A stretch of 64,000 nucleotides of DNA from assembly GCF_000512585.2 (NCBI RefSeq), contig NC_089241.1:6218001-6282000 (forward strand), in the 5' to 3' direction. The DNA is from Kwoniella bestiolae CBS 10118. Its lineage: Eukaryota; Basidiomycota; Tremellomycetes; Tremellales; Cryptococcaceae. Below the pieces are notes generated by a model. The model saw nothing but the letters and a program-made list of their open reading frames with translations. It had not been told where the DNA came from and made no database searches. This document shows, piece after piece, positions 20,190 to 30,497 of the stretch (the first letter of the stretch is position 1; every line of letters begins with the position of its first letter). The translations under genes were made by a program, and so were the position numbers.

Positions 20190-21141
20190 CTACTCGCTCT
20201 TCCCGCCAGCCTTCTCCGCAGCTTTGATAGAAGCAGCGTCAGTCTGAGGACCAGAGGCCTTTCCAGTGAGCGATTCCAAGAGCCCACCGCCGGCTTTGAA
20301 CGGTCTAGCGAGGTCGCCCTCGGCCTTCTTGCCCCATAAGTGCAATTTGGCGGGGTTGGACTCGAGGGTGGACTTGAGACCCATGAGACCTTGGATGAAG
20401 AGGGGTTGGGTGTATTTGAGGTAGCCGTGCTGCGTGGTCATGGGGGTTAGCTTTGATCTTTCAGTGTCGAGGGTCTCAGAGAAGAATGTTTTGACGAGGT
20501 GTCGACTGGCAGGAGATGGGGATGAACGATATGACTGAACCCATACTCACGAGGAAAGCCATGAAAGCGAGGGACTGATCGGACACCAAATACATCAGCT
20601 ATGTGTCTATTTGATCCGAGGTACACGACTGATACTTACCACGAACAAACTCTTGATGGCTTTACCGACCTCTGCGAGATCATAGTCTTTCACGGTGGTC
20701 TGGACCAACTCGGGCTTGGCATCGGGGTTCTGCATATTAAGCCGAATTGAGCTGATGTCCCTTCAAGATGAGACGGGAGGATAGCAGCTCACCATGGGAG
20801 GCGCAGGGTTAACGTATTTCAAAACAGTCAGATCGTTCCTCTTTCTAATCTACTCGCCGTAACCATAATCTATCAGCTGAGCCGGTCTAGCTGACGAAAG
20901 GGAAGCACCGAGCTCACCTTGAGAGTGATGTAATAGTAAATAGCGAGGGAGATGGCCTGACTGGCTGCGTATCCGATACGGAGGTAGTCGACAGTCTGAG
21001 GATCGTCCATTGGGATCCTTCGGGCCACTGTGGTCGGGCGACATGGTATTAGCTTGGTACACGAGAGGAGTGAGGGAAGGGGGACTGACGTTGCATGGCT
21101 CCGAGGGAGATGACTAGGTTGGATACGGCAGGGTTGTTCAT
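20190..21141 (-). CDS. PHO88: PHO88/SND3 ER membrane protein
   Basis: Exons 21141-21090, 21027-20918, 20849-20793, 20729-20640, 20574-20551 and 20429-20190 give 190 aa, close to the ~188 aa of yeast Pho88. Features in order: NNPAVSNLVISLGAMQLARRIP, a membrane segment (GYAASQAISLAIYYYITLKI), RKRNDLTVLKYV, TTVKDYDLAEVGK, a second hydrophobic helix (SLFVSLAFMAFLHGYL) and YTQPLFIQGLMGLK. Family role: SRP-independent (SND) targeting of proteins to the ER, with an effect on phosphate transport through transporter maturation. The alanine/lysine-rich C-terminal tail is divergent. Exon 5 is only 24 nt. It is divergent from ATP20. Confidence 0.93.
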
Positions 21142-21487
21142 TTTGCTTCGTTTTACTTTGGTTTTGTTTTAGATTATACGAGGAGGTTTATAAGGAAGAT
21201 GAAGATGAGATGTGGAAAGATGTAGAAGATGATGTTACCCATACACGCCATCGGTCACCTCCCTGTCATTCAGGGTAACCCACTTGTCCTTTCCAGCAAC
21301 GCATGTGGTATCATCTGACAAGTGCCACACTCAGCATGACACCGGTTAATTCCGCACTCTTCCACTCGTCTCTCGTTCTCACCGTGTTTTCCTTTGCTCC
21401 GGATCATCCCTGTTGATATGCAGATGCATATGTTGATAACCCTCATCTCTAGCTATCACCTTTTGATCCTACCAAAACACACTCACG
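21142..21487. promoter_or_regulatory. Divergent promoter region of PHO88 and ATP20
   Basis: A 346 nt gap between start codons, without a coding signal. Confidence 0.45.
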
Positions 21488-22194
21488 ATGAGACCTCAAG
21501 TAGTCCGAGCCACCCGACTCGTCGGTAGACGATTCAACTCTTCCTCTTCCTCCTCTTCATCCTCCTCTTCACCATTGAACAACCCAAACGTGCAGAAAGC
21601 AGTTGAAGGTGCTCAAAAGGCTTACACCCAGACTGCCGCTACTGTCAAGAAGGTTGCCGGACCCTTGGGTGAGAGAGTCGGATCTGCTTTGGGTGGTGAG
21701 TACAACATCCCTCCTGACATTGCGTTGTCTTTTTGTAAATACAAGGAATGTCTGTATGGGTTATTTACTAATTCGACTTTCGTTATTTCTCATAGGCTAC
21801 AGAGAACCCCTCGTGTACAACTCAAAGGTCGTAGCATCAGTAGCCAAGCAAGTATGGCAAGCTGAGAAACTCTCACCACCCCTCGACTCGGCCACATGGG
21901 CTAGGGCCTACTCCCAAATTTACTCGAGAGCTACGAATGGAGGTTACTGGAGGGATCTGTTGAAGACTGGTGCATGGGCTGGTCTGGGTGTTGCTGTGGG
22001 TTCTTCTACAACTCCTGTGTCAATTGGATGCTGATCGGTGATTCCTTATTACTATTCTTCATCTGCTTGTTTTGTTTCCCACCGATGACATCTATCCAAA
22101 ATCAAATAAATAGGCCCTCGAAGCTTACGGTATCTTCAAGATTGGTGAGATCGTCGGACGAAGAAACCTCGTAGGATACAAGATCAAGGAATAA
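21488..22194 (+). CDS. ATP20: Mitochondrial F1Fo-ATP synthase subunit g
   Basis: Exons 21488-21695, 21796-21995 and 22114-22194 give 162 aa. The N-terminus (MRPQVVRATRLVGRRFNSS) is a mitochondrial presequence followed by a poly-serine run. The body has KVAGPLGERVGSALGGYREPL, SKVVASVAKQVW and the C-terminal membrane helix LEAYGIFKIGEIVGRRNL, whose Gly-rich FKIGE(I/M)xGRR block is the subunit g signature (GxxxG-type packing). It sits in the inner membrane with subunit e and promotes dimerisation of ATP synthase and cristae shape. The second donor is taken as GTGGGT at 21996, which restores the helix; stronger GT sites nearby would break the frame. Confidence 0.88.
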
Positions 22195-22628
22195 GTCTGA
22201 AATCGAGGTTATAGATGTGTTCAAGGACCGAGAGGGAGAGATATAGACGAGGGATCATATCTAAAATAGTACTCGTTGTGTCCGGAGTGTGCGGACAAAC
22301 GAGACGATTCAGTCGATATGTCACATATCATGCATCTTTCTTATTTCATTGCGGTCAGAGCTACCCAGTCGGCATTGCAAAAGGAGACCCGAGCACGATG
22401 CATGCATGTTCACGAGTGATGTTAAGTAGTATTCAAGATACCTGTAACTGCAACATCCTCAATATGATTATGAATTTGATTCCGTTTTCCGAAATTAAGC
22501 TTGAGCCTCAGTCTCCTTCGTCTCGACTCGCACATTTCAACTTTCAACTGTCCAACTTTTTATCGAGTACACCATATCAACAAATCTGCATCATCTTCTC
22601 TACACCTGCAGGAAATAGATCAGCAAAA
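22195..22628. other. Intergenic: ATP20 3' region and FRS1 promoter
   Basis: 434 nt with no credible ORF. A pyrimidine/CA-rich leader (TTTCAACTTTCAACTG) lies just before the FRS1 start. Confidence 0.4.
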
Positions 22629-25289
22629 TGGTAAGCGGCCCACATCAAACTTGAAACAAAAACTCAGCTAACGTATACATGTACAGCCCACCATCACCGT
22701 AGATAAAGCCGAGCTCTACAGGAGGTTAGAAAGGGAATACACCACGCATGAGTTCGACGAGCTGTGTTTCGATTTCGGTATTGAGCTTGACGAGGATGTG
22801 CGTGTCTTGTCTCTTATCTTCAACCCTTTCGAATGCTATCATTAGCTACACTGGCTGTATGCTGATCATCTCTCGGTATGGATTACAGACCACCAAAGAT
22901 GTCGAAGAGGCCCGAGCCAAGGGATTATCTTCCCCACCACCTCAATTAAAGATTGAAATCCCAGCGAACCGATATGACCTGCTTTGTCTGGAAGGATTGG
23001 CTAGATCGTTGAGAATTTTCTTACAGAAGGAACAACCGCCTACTTATACTCTATCAGTTCCAGACAAGTTACAGGAGGTCCATGTGGAAGCTTCAGTGAG
23101 TGAACGTACCCATATACTCAGAATATCATTCCTCTTATCCTCCTACGAGTGATCATGCTTTCTGTACTTGTAGTGCGACTCTACCGCGTCATCTCTCAAC
23201 CAAAGCTAATCTTATAACTCGCTAGACATCCCCACTCCGACCATACTTCGCCTCGGCCATTCTCCGCCTTTCCCGACCAATGAATCAACTAGAGTACGAG
23301 TCCTTCATCGACCTCCAGGACAAGTTGCACCAGAATCTATGTAGACAACGTAAATTCGTGGCTATCGGTACGCACGACCTGGACACTGTCGAGGGACCTT
23401 TCAGGTATATCTGCAGGGATCCGAAGGAGATCAAGTTCGCGCCGCTGAATAAGGATCAGGAGTATACCGCGGAGGAGTTGATGGGTGTTTATGAGGTGGG
23501 TCCTGATTTTCACATTGATTTGCATTTGTACAAAAAACGGGCGTGCTTCCTGGGGAAAACGTTGCATCTACTTATATTGGTTTGTCCGAACCACAGACCG
23601 ACAGACACCTCGCGAAATACCTCAATATCATTAGAGATGCCCCTGCGTACCCTGTCATCTACGATAGCAAGGATAGAGTATTGTCCATGCCTCCTATCAT
23701 CAACTCTCAGCGTGAGTAACCTGCTTTCGGAGCCAATGGCACAACTTTTGCACCCTCATACTGATGTTTGTTGTTTACCGACAGACTCCAAGATCGTAGC
23801 TGGGAAAACCAAGAACATCTTCGTTGATACCACGGCCACTGATAAAACCAAACTGTGAGCTTTTTCTTTGCGACTCAAAAAAGTCCTTCAGCTGATCACT
23901 TACCTGTTACAGCGATATTGTGATCAACATGATTTCAACGATGTTTGCAGAGTACACCGACATCCCCTTCACGTGAGAGGTTTCCCGTTTTTCCTTGCAT
24001 CACATCCAGCAACTTACCTCTTGACGCAGCATCGAGCCCGTCAAGATCATCATGCCAGACGGTTCATCCCACCTTTCACCCCCTCTCGCCCCCCGATCCA
24101 CCACCGCCTCTTCATCATACATCAACGCCGCCACTGGTCTGACCCTCTCCCGAGAGGAGATCTGCACCCTCCTCACCCGAATGTCATTGACCGCCACTCC
24201 CTCCGCGACCGACGCTGATGCTCTCGACGTACAAGTCCCACCGACCCGACCTGATATCCTGCACGAATGTGATATCATGGAAGATGCCGCGATCGCCTAC
24301 GGGTTCAACAATCTCCCTCAGTCCATGCCCACGACCAACACCGTCGCCAAGGCTTTCCCTGTGAACAGGCTGGGCGATCTGATAAGGAAGGAATGTGCCA
24401 TGGCAGGTTGGATCGAGGCGTTGCCCCTGATCTTGGTGAGTTCGGTCACGAATTTGAAAGAGTTGGGACTGACAGTGATATTACAGTGCTCGCACGACGA
24501 GAACTTTGCATGGCTCAACCGACCCGATCCAGGAAACTACGCCATCCACCTTGCCAACCCCAAATCGTTGGAATACCAGGTAGTCCGAACATCGTTGTTA
24601 CCAGGTATGCTCAAGACCGTACGTGAGAACAAGGCCCTCGCCCTTCCTATGAAGATCTTCGAGTGCTCCGACGTGGCGATCCAAGATCCCAAGGCGGAGA
24701 GGCAGTCCAGGAACTACAGGAGGTTGTGTGCGGTGTACATGGATAAGAAATCTGGGTTCGAGGTTGCTCATGGATTGTTGGATAGGATTATGCAGGTTTT
24801 GGGAGTACCTTTCTTGGGCAAGAGGGAGGGAGAGGGGAAGTACGGGTATTATATCGCTTCTGCTGAGGGTGAGTGCGGCTGTGCTTTGGAATACTAGTCG
24901 AACAATACGTCTCAAGGGGCACCGGCGAGGGGAAAGGGGAAAATGTAATGTCAATGGGAATTAGGTGAGATCGAATGCTAATCATCCTGCCATGTACAGA
25001 CCCAACCTACCTCCCAGGTCGAGCAGCTCACGTATACTACCGACCCAAACCCAACGTCCAACCTACCGAACCCACCCCCTCCGGCCCATCTTCAGACGGA
25101 CCATTATCGACCATAGCATCCACCCTCAAATCTGCGTTACCCTCTTCGTCCTCTGCGGACGAAGGTAAACCTTGGTCTAGGGATATCGTGATTGGTTCGC
25201 TTGGTATTTTGCATCCTACGGTGTTGAATAATTTCGAATTGACCAGACCTTGTTCGGCGCTTGAAATTGATGTGGAGCCGTTGTTGTAG
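22629..25289 (+). CDS. FRS1: Phenylalanyl-tRNA synthetase beta subunit, cytosolic
   Basis: Ten exons (22629-22631, 22687-22797, 22889-23095, 23226-23495, 23597-23711, 23785-23854, 23913-23972, 24030-24435, 24487-24868, 25000-25289) give 637 aa. The first exon is the ATG alone. Signatures: PTITVDKAELYRRL at the N-terminus, IPANRYDLLCLEGLARSL, RPYFASAILR, the B3/B4 region with APLNKDQEYTAEELM, HLAKYLNIIRDAP and VIYD, the B5 region with HECDIMEDAAIAYGFNNLP, then the catalytic-like domain (CSHDENFAWLNRP, LEYQVVRTSLLPGMLKTVREN, KIFECSDVAIQD) and TYLPGRAAHVYY near the end. It pairs with the alpha subunit to charge tRNA-Phe. A Ser/Pro-rich insert (PTEPTPSGPSSD) lies near the C-terminus. Confidence 0.95.
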
Positions 25290-25634
25290 TTTCCTCCTGA
25301 GGAAGGGCAGAATGGAGGAGATGGAAGGTGTATATAGATCATATAGGCTGAAGTAGAGTAGAATTGGGTAGATGCAGTATATCCTAGATGACCCTTCCCT
25401 TGATTAATACGCGGTAGTATCATGTCTCGGTCTCGCCAATGGCGCTGGGTTCATTTCATACATCATATCGAGGATCAGATCAGACGATCTAGAGGAGTAC
25501 GTGCAAATCATGAATTCATGGACGACGCAATGTAGCTGATGATTGAGCGCAACGATCATAATGATCTACCTCTATTGTTTGCTATATAGAGTACAATGTA
25601 TCCGACACACATCGTGGCTGGTACAAAAGAGAAG
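25290..25634. other. Intergenic, tail-to-tail
   Basis: AT-rich 3' flanks of FRS1 and the mitochondrial orphan. Nothing else seen. Confidence 0.45.
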
Positions 25635-26488
25635 CTATCTACCCTCCCACAATTCATCCAACTTCCACCTCCCCACCCCTTCCTCACTTAGAAGATTCAC
25701 ACATGCTCGTATGTCCGCCTCTGGCCCAAGGTTGAGAGGCACGATTGACCAATCTGAGTCGGGGGGTATTCGGGGTGTCTTGGGGTATTCGTGTGGTGAG
25801 GGTGGGATCGAGGGATGTAATGGGTTTTTCAAGAGCTAGTTTGAGTAGAGTGTCAGCCATGTGACGGACAATACTTTGTCTCTTGTGTGATCAGGCAGAC
25901 CATCTTCTATTACATGATATATCACACGGAAAGACAGATAGACAGACTCACCCATCGTCTCAATACTCCATCTCCCCTGCCCACCACCCCCCTCCCCCTA
26001 CCCTTGACTTGTAAAGTGATCACCCAATCATACCATCCCACCCTGCCTTCCTCGGTTCCCACCAGATCCCCCTGTCCCCTCTGGTCAAGCAAGTGGAATA
26101 GGGAGGAGGTATCGTACATCCTGACTGTATGCGCATGCAGTACTTCCGAGGCCTCGCTTGAGGGGGAGGTGAGGAAGGCGTGTAGTGGATGGAGGATTGG
26201 GGGTGTAGTCTCTGGAATGGGATGAATGGGTTGGGGACGGTATGACGAGGGATCCAGCTGAGCGGAAGTGGAGGATGTTGGTGGGTTGATGGATGAGGGA
26301 GGGAGGGGACGGGAAGGTTGGGAGAGGAACCATGTGTTGATTCTTTGGTCTGATGATTCCCCTTCGGATGAATTGAGATTTCGAGGGGAAGTTGAGAAGA
26401 GCCTGGTGGGTCCTGCATGAGAGAATCGAGGGAAGGATTGACATCGGAGGCATGTTGCTCGTCGTAGAGGGTTGAGGGGTAATGACAT
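25635..26488 (-). CDS. Predicted mitochondrial protein of unknown function
   Basis: Two exons (26488-25952, 25835-25635) give 245 aa. The N-terminus is a convincing presequence: positively charged, no acidic residue in the first ~40 (NPLRRATCLRCQSFPRFSHAG), followed by a cleavage-like RLFSTSPRN. A proline/serine-rich spacer leads to a folded-looking C-terminal half: VLHAHTVRMYDTSSLFHLL, WYDWVITLQVKGRGRGVVG, SDWSIVPLNLGPEADIRAC. I do not recognise the family. The segment around DWVITLQVKG looks like a beta-alpha domain. RsfS/ATP25-like was considered but not supported by a motif. Its 5' end abuts the PDI 3' end on the same strand (~300 nt). Confidence 0.72.
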
Positions 26489-26783
26489 CTTTTGTCAATC
26501 TATCGGATTTGTAGATTCGTGAGGTATTGGGATGTGAGATAAACAAGTACTAGGACTCGAGATGATCTGAACATCTTGTCTCTTGTCGATCGCTTTCTGA
26601 GAATTCAAAATAATCATAATCTCAAAAACACGGTCAGTTCCGTCGGATCTTTCAACCTCTCGACACCTTCCATAGCAACTCTCTTGATACCCACTCCAAG
26701 ATCAGGAGACAGCTTATCACATGCAAAGGTCCAGACAAGATATAACAAGCATGCATATGATCATAAACTACTACTACTCCAGA

Positions 26784-28235
26784 TCAAAGCTCCTCATGGG
26801 GTACACCAGTCCTCTCAACCACTTCTTCATCCTGCTCTCGCGCCGTCTGCTCAGGCTCAGGCTCAGCAGCGTCCTCCCTCTTCCTCTCTTCTCCAGGTAC
26901 TGTCTGATCCTCCACAGCCTCCTGAGGAACAGCATCAGGCGCACTATCAGTGGTACCGCTCCCGCCAGCCTCCTCCGCAGCCTTCTTGGCAGCTGCTCTC
27001 TCCCTCCTCTCCCTATCCCTTCGCTCAGCTTCGTCCAACTTTGCCCTCCTAGCTGCCGCCTCGCTCTTCACAGACCTTTCTTCCTTGGGTTCTGAGTCGA
27101 CCTCGTCAGCTGATGAAGAGGAGGTGATAGGTTCAGGAACCTTGAGTGGTTTCTGCTTGACTTTCTCTGAATCGTTCGATGTGGACGTTTCGCCGGTTAG
27201 TTGGAATTGGAGCCATTCGAGTAGGGCGTTGAACTTCATCGCTCCTGTGATGATCAATGTCCGTATTAGCCGAAGAAACCCCAGGTAGTATTTTGAGTAG
27301 CTCACCCTCGTATTCTGTCAGACCATCCTTTGAGGTAGCTTCCGCAGGCCATGAGACCACCCTCGTAGCGTCTTTGGTCGTTTCTGCTGCGTCGTATATC
27401 CCAAGTGAGGAGAGCAAGGAGTGAGAAGAGGTATCTCGGACGAAACCAAGGTGCATCTGCGTTATTGTCGTAAGCCCAGGACACGTTCACTGCCAGGAAC
27501 GAAAAGGCGAGCTTACCTTTCCTGACAACCTATGGGCTAGGACTTTCCATAAGAACGGAATGGACGGAGCAGATGGATGAACAAGCAGTACATGAGGTAA
27601 GTTAGGTTTCTGCACCACAGCCGCACAGTATATCAGCGACTGCCTTCATTACTTCGGATATTGGAGCAAACCTCACCTCCTCCAAGAACCCTGTAATGAC
27701 CTTATCTTCATTACCCCCTTTACTATCCACCTTCAACTTCCTAACTCTATCAGGCACCAGTCCCTTCGCATAATCCACCAACGCCCCCTTCTTCCTCTCT
27801 CCTTGATAATCCCTCGCTGCGCCCTTCCCGGCCCTAGGGAATGCCTTGATCGTAGGGAACCCCTGAATCTGGTATTCCGCACATAGACCTTTGTTTTTTT
27901 GGTCGTCGCAGTCGATAGCGTAGAAAGGGATGAGCGGAGAGAGGGATTGCGCGGCAGAGGTGTACTCTGGTCCGAGGGCTTTGCAGTGCCCGCACCATGG
28001 TGCTACGAAGGCTACCATCTATCGTTGCCAATCGTATCAGCTGATCATGTCCACTTTGAGATCTGGACAAACAGCAGGAAGTAGAAGGAGAGACAGAACT
28101 CACCGCGGCATGTTCTGTCGCCATGGCCTGCTTGAACGATTTGGCATCGAGGTTGAGGACGGGTTGGCCGTACATCCCTGCTTGGGCGAGGGGAAGGAGG
28201 GCCGTAGCCAGGGCAAGAGGTAGAGTGAGGAGCAT
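26784..28235 (-). CDS. ER protein disulfide isomerase (single thioredoxin domain, MPD1/PDIA6-like)
   Basis: Five exons (28235-28104, 28018-27677, 27609-27517, 27456-27306, 27244-26784) give 392 aa. Residues 1-20 (MLLTLPLALATALLPLAQAG) are a signal peptide. One thioredoxin domain carries VAFVAPWCGHCKALGPEY (CGHC redox pair), IDCDDQKNKGLCAEY and GFPTIKAF with the cis-Pro. A degenerate second domain follows (PHVLLVHPSAPSIPFLWKVLAHRL). The last ~110 residues are a highly charged Arg/Glu/Ala-rich tail (RRAKLDEAERRDRERRER). The protein ends PHEEL; HEEL fits an HDEL-type ER retrieval signal. Role: disulfide formation in the ER lumen. It is divergent from RPL5. Confidence 0.88.
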
Positions 28236-28710
28236 GTTGAGCAAGGTCTGGGCTATAGGTGTGCTTCTGAGGAGGATATCGGTTCGACCAAGATGAATAT
28301 GTCTATGGATTATATGTTGTAGAGTCAGTATATGATCTGGGTGCTTATGCATCTCAATGTCATCCATGCTCACCCACTTTCAAGTGGACATCTGACGTGG
28401 AGGTGTGCTCACTGTCATTACGTAATTAAAACTCTACTCTTATTTGTCGAACGCCTCGAAGGGAGCTTTTCGGCGAAATAGTGGTCTGACGAAACGCCGA
28501 TCTCACCAAAATGTCGAATTCGACATTTTTCACTTTAGCTTTGGCTCTGCACTGTTACTGTCAGGCTGTCTGGTGCTGCTGCTCACTGCTCACATCCTCT
28601 CGTGGCTACTGTCTACCGTCTTTTGACCAAACGTACAATCAACTCATAACAGTCTCTCTTTTCCTTCCTCATCCTTCAAATCTTTTACTCCCCCCCAAAA
28701 GACGATCAAA
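28236..28710. promoter_or_regulatory. Divergent promoter region of PDI and RPL5
   Basis: 475 nt with no coding signal. The RPL5 side has pyrimidine-rich sequence (TCTCTTTTCCTTCCTC, near 28651), typical of ribosomal-protein leaders. Confidence 0.5.
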
Positions 28711-29986
28711 ATGCCTTTCGTCAAGACCCAAAAGAACGACGCCTACTTCTCAAGGTACCAAGTCAAGCCCCGACGAAGAAGAGAGGGTAAGACCGACTAC
28801 CAAGCTAGAAGGGCGCTCGTCTCTCAGGCTAAGAACAAGTACGCTTCGCCCAAGGTGAGTATGGGTTCTCGCTCATTGCGTACGGTAGGATAGTGGGAGG
28901 AATGATCTGGGTTAGAAGTGGAATTAGAGAGAAGAGGTGTGATTGACTGAGTTTGGAAGTAGATTTGCTGATATTTCGTCTGATCTCTCGAACAGTACCG
29001 ACTCGTTGTCAGAATCACCAACAAGCAAGTGATCTGTCAAATCGTGTACGCCAAGATCCAAGTGGGTGTTTATTCTTTCATATCCACTTATCAATATAGA
29101 CTGAGATCATCTACAAAATGTGAAATGCTAATGTCTATTCCTTAAACTATAGGGTGATGCCGTCCTCGTCCACGCTTCTTCCAAGGAACTCCCCAAATAC
29201 GGTATCGAGCACGGTCTCACCAACTGGACCGCCTGTTACGCCACCGGTCTCCTCGTCGCCCGACGAGCCCTCACCAAACTCGGTCTCGCCGACAAATACG
29301 AGGGTGTAGAGGAACCCTCTGGTGAATTGGAGTTGACCGAGGCTTTGGGAGATGACGAGCCCCGACCATTCAAGGCTTACCTCGATGTCGGTCTCAGAAG
29401 GACCTCAACCGGTGCTAGAGTCTTCGGAGCCATGAAGGGTGCTTCGGACGGTGGTATCTTCATCCCCCACAATGAGAAGCGATTCCCAGGTTACGATCCC
29501 GAGACCAAGTCTATCGACGCTGAGGTCCTCCAGAACTACATCCACGGTGGTCACGTTGCTGAGTACATGGAGTCTCTCGAGGAGGAAGATGATGAGCGGT
29601 GAGTTGGGTTCTTTTCTCCTTTACACCATATATACTAGATATCAGATATCAGATGGCACATGTATTTTCCCATCCAGGTGTGACCCAATGCTGATAACAC
29701 TTCAAACCCCCAAACCAGATTCAAGAAACAATTCGCCTCCTACCTCGCCGCCGACGTCTCCTCCGCCGACATCGAGGAGATTTACACCGAAGCCTACGCC
29801 AAGATCAGGGAAGACCCCTCCTTCACCCCCACCGAGAAGGACACCGCCAAGTGGAAGTCCGAGTCCAAGAAACACAAGACTCCCAAATCCACCAAGGAGG
29901 AGAAACAGGCCAGGATCCAAGAGAAGATCGAGGCTTACAAGTCTGGTAAGATCGCTGTTGATGAGGATGAGGAGGATGACGAGTAA
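28711..29986 (+). CDS. RPL5: 60S ribosomal protein uL18 (L5)
   Basis: Exons 28711-28854, 28996-29061, 29153-29598 and 29719-29986 give 307 aa, near the family length of ~297. Motifs: MPFVKTQKNDAYFSRYQVK, RRRREGKTDYQARRAL, YRLVVRITNKQVICQIVYAKI, HGLTNWTACYATGLLVARR, KAYLDVGLRRTSTGARVFGAMKGA, SDGGIFIPHNEKRFPGYD, then FASYLAADV and a basic C-terminus closing with an acidic EDEEDDE tail. It binds 5S rRNA together with uL5 in the central protuberance. I looked in its introns for snoRNA boxes and saw none that were convincing. Confidence 0.97.
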
Positions 29987-30497
29987 ACTATTACCTTACA
30001 CATTGGTTTAGTTTAGCTTGGTTGGGTCAAACAAGGGTTTTGTACGTCTACAATTGTAGTACGATCCCTCGTGGGATATCATGCATGCTTGATCTCCTTG
30101 TATGCGCTCGATTCCGTTGCATCTGAATTTGTCTCATTGACATGCTTCGGAGACACAAAGGGCAGTAGAGAACTGGCCCCGGTATTATTGTCATTACTGC
30201 AATGTTGCAGCTCAATCTCCCTCAATCTCAGGAGGAACCGACTTGCCGCAAGTCACTACTGACGCAGCAGCAGACGATGAGCATCAGAATGATCACAAAA
30301 CTAGTGTAAGTCAATCCTAAGCTAAGCCAAACCACTCATCATGACCAGAGCTTATTTTCCATGCATCAATTTATTCATGTAATTATTCTTATTATCTATC
30401 TTACAAAAAAGCATTCTTTCCACCTCGATCCATTGCAATGTCCATTTTCCCCTTTCCCTTGTCTTTCCTCTTCTTTTCCTCATACCAACGAATCAAC
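29987..30497. other. Intergenic, tail-to-tail
   Basis: 511 nt of 3' flank between RPL5 and the dehydrogenase. Short frames only. Confidence 0.45.

Noticed and set aside
25635..26488. RsfS/ATP25 homologue
   Set aside because: Only a loose resemblance of strand-helix pattern; no diagnostic motif, so left as unknown.
28855..29718. snoRNA inside RPL5 introns
   Set aside because: Introns were read for box C (RUGAUGA) and box D (CUGA) near their ends; no correctly spaced pair was found.
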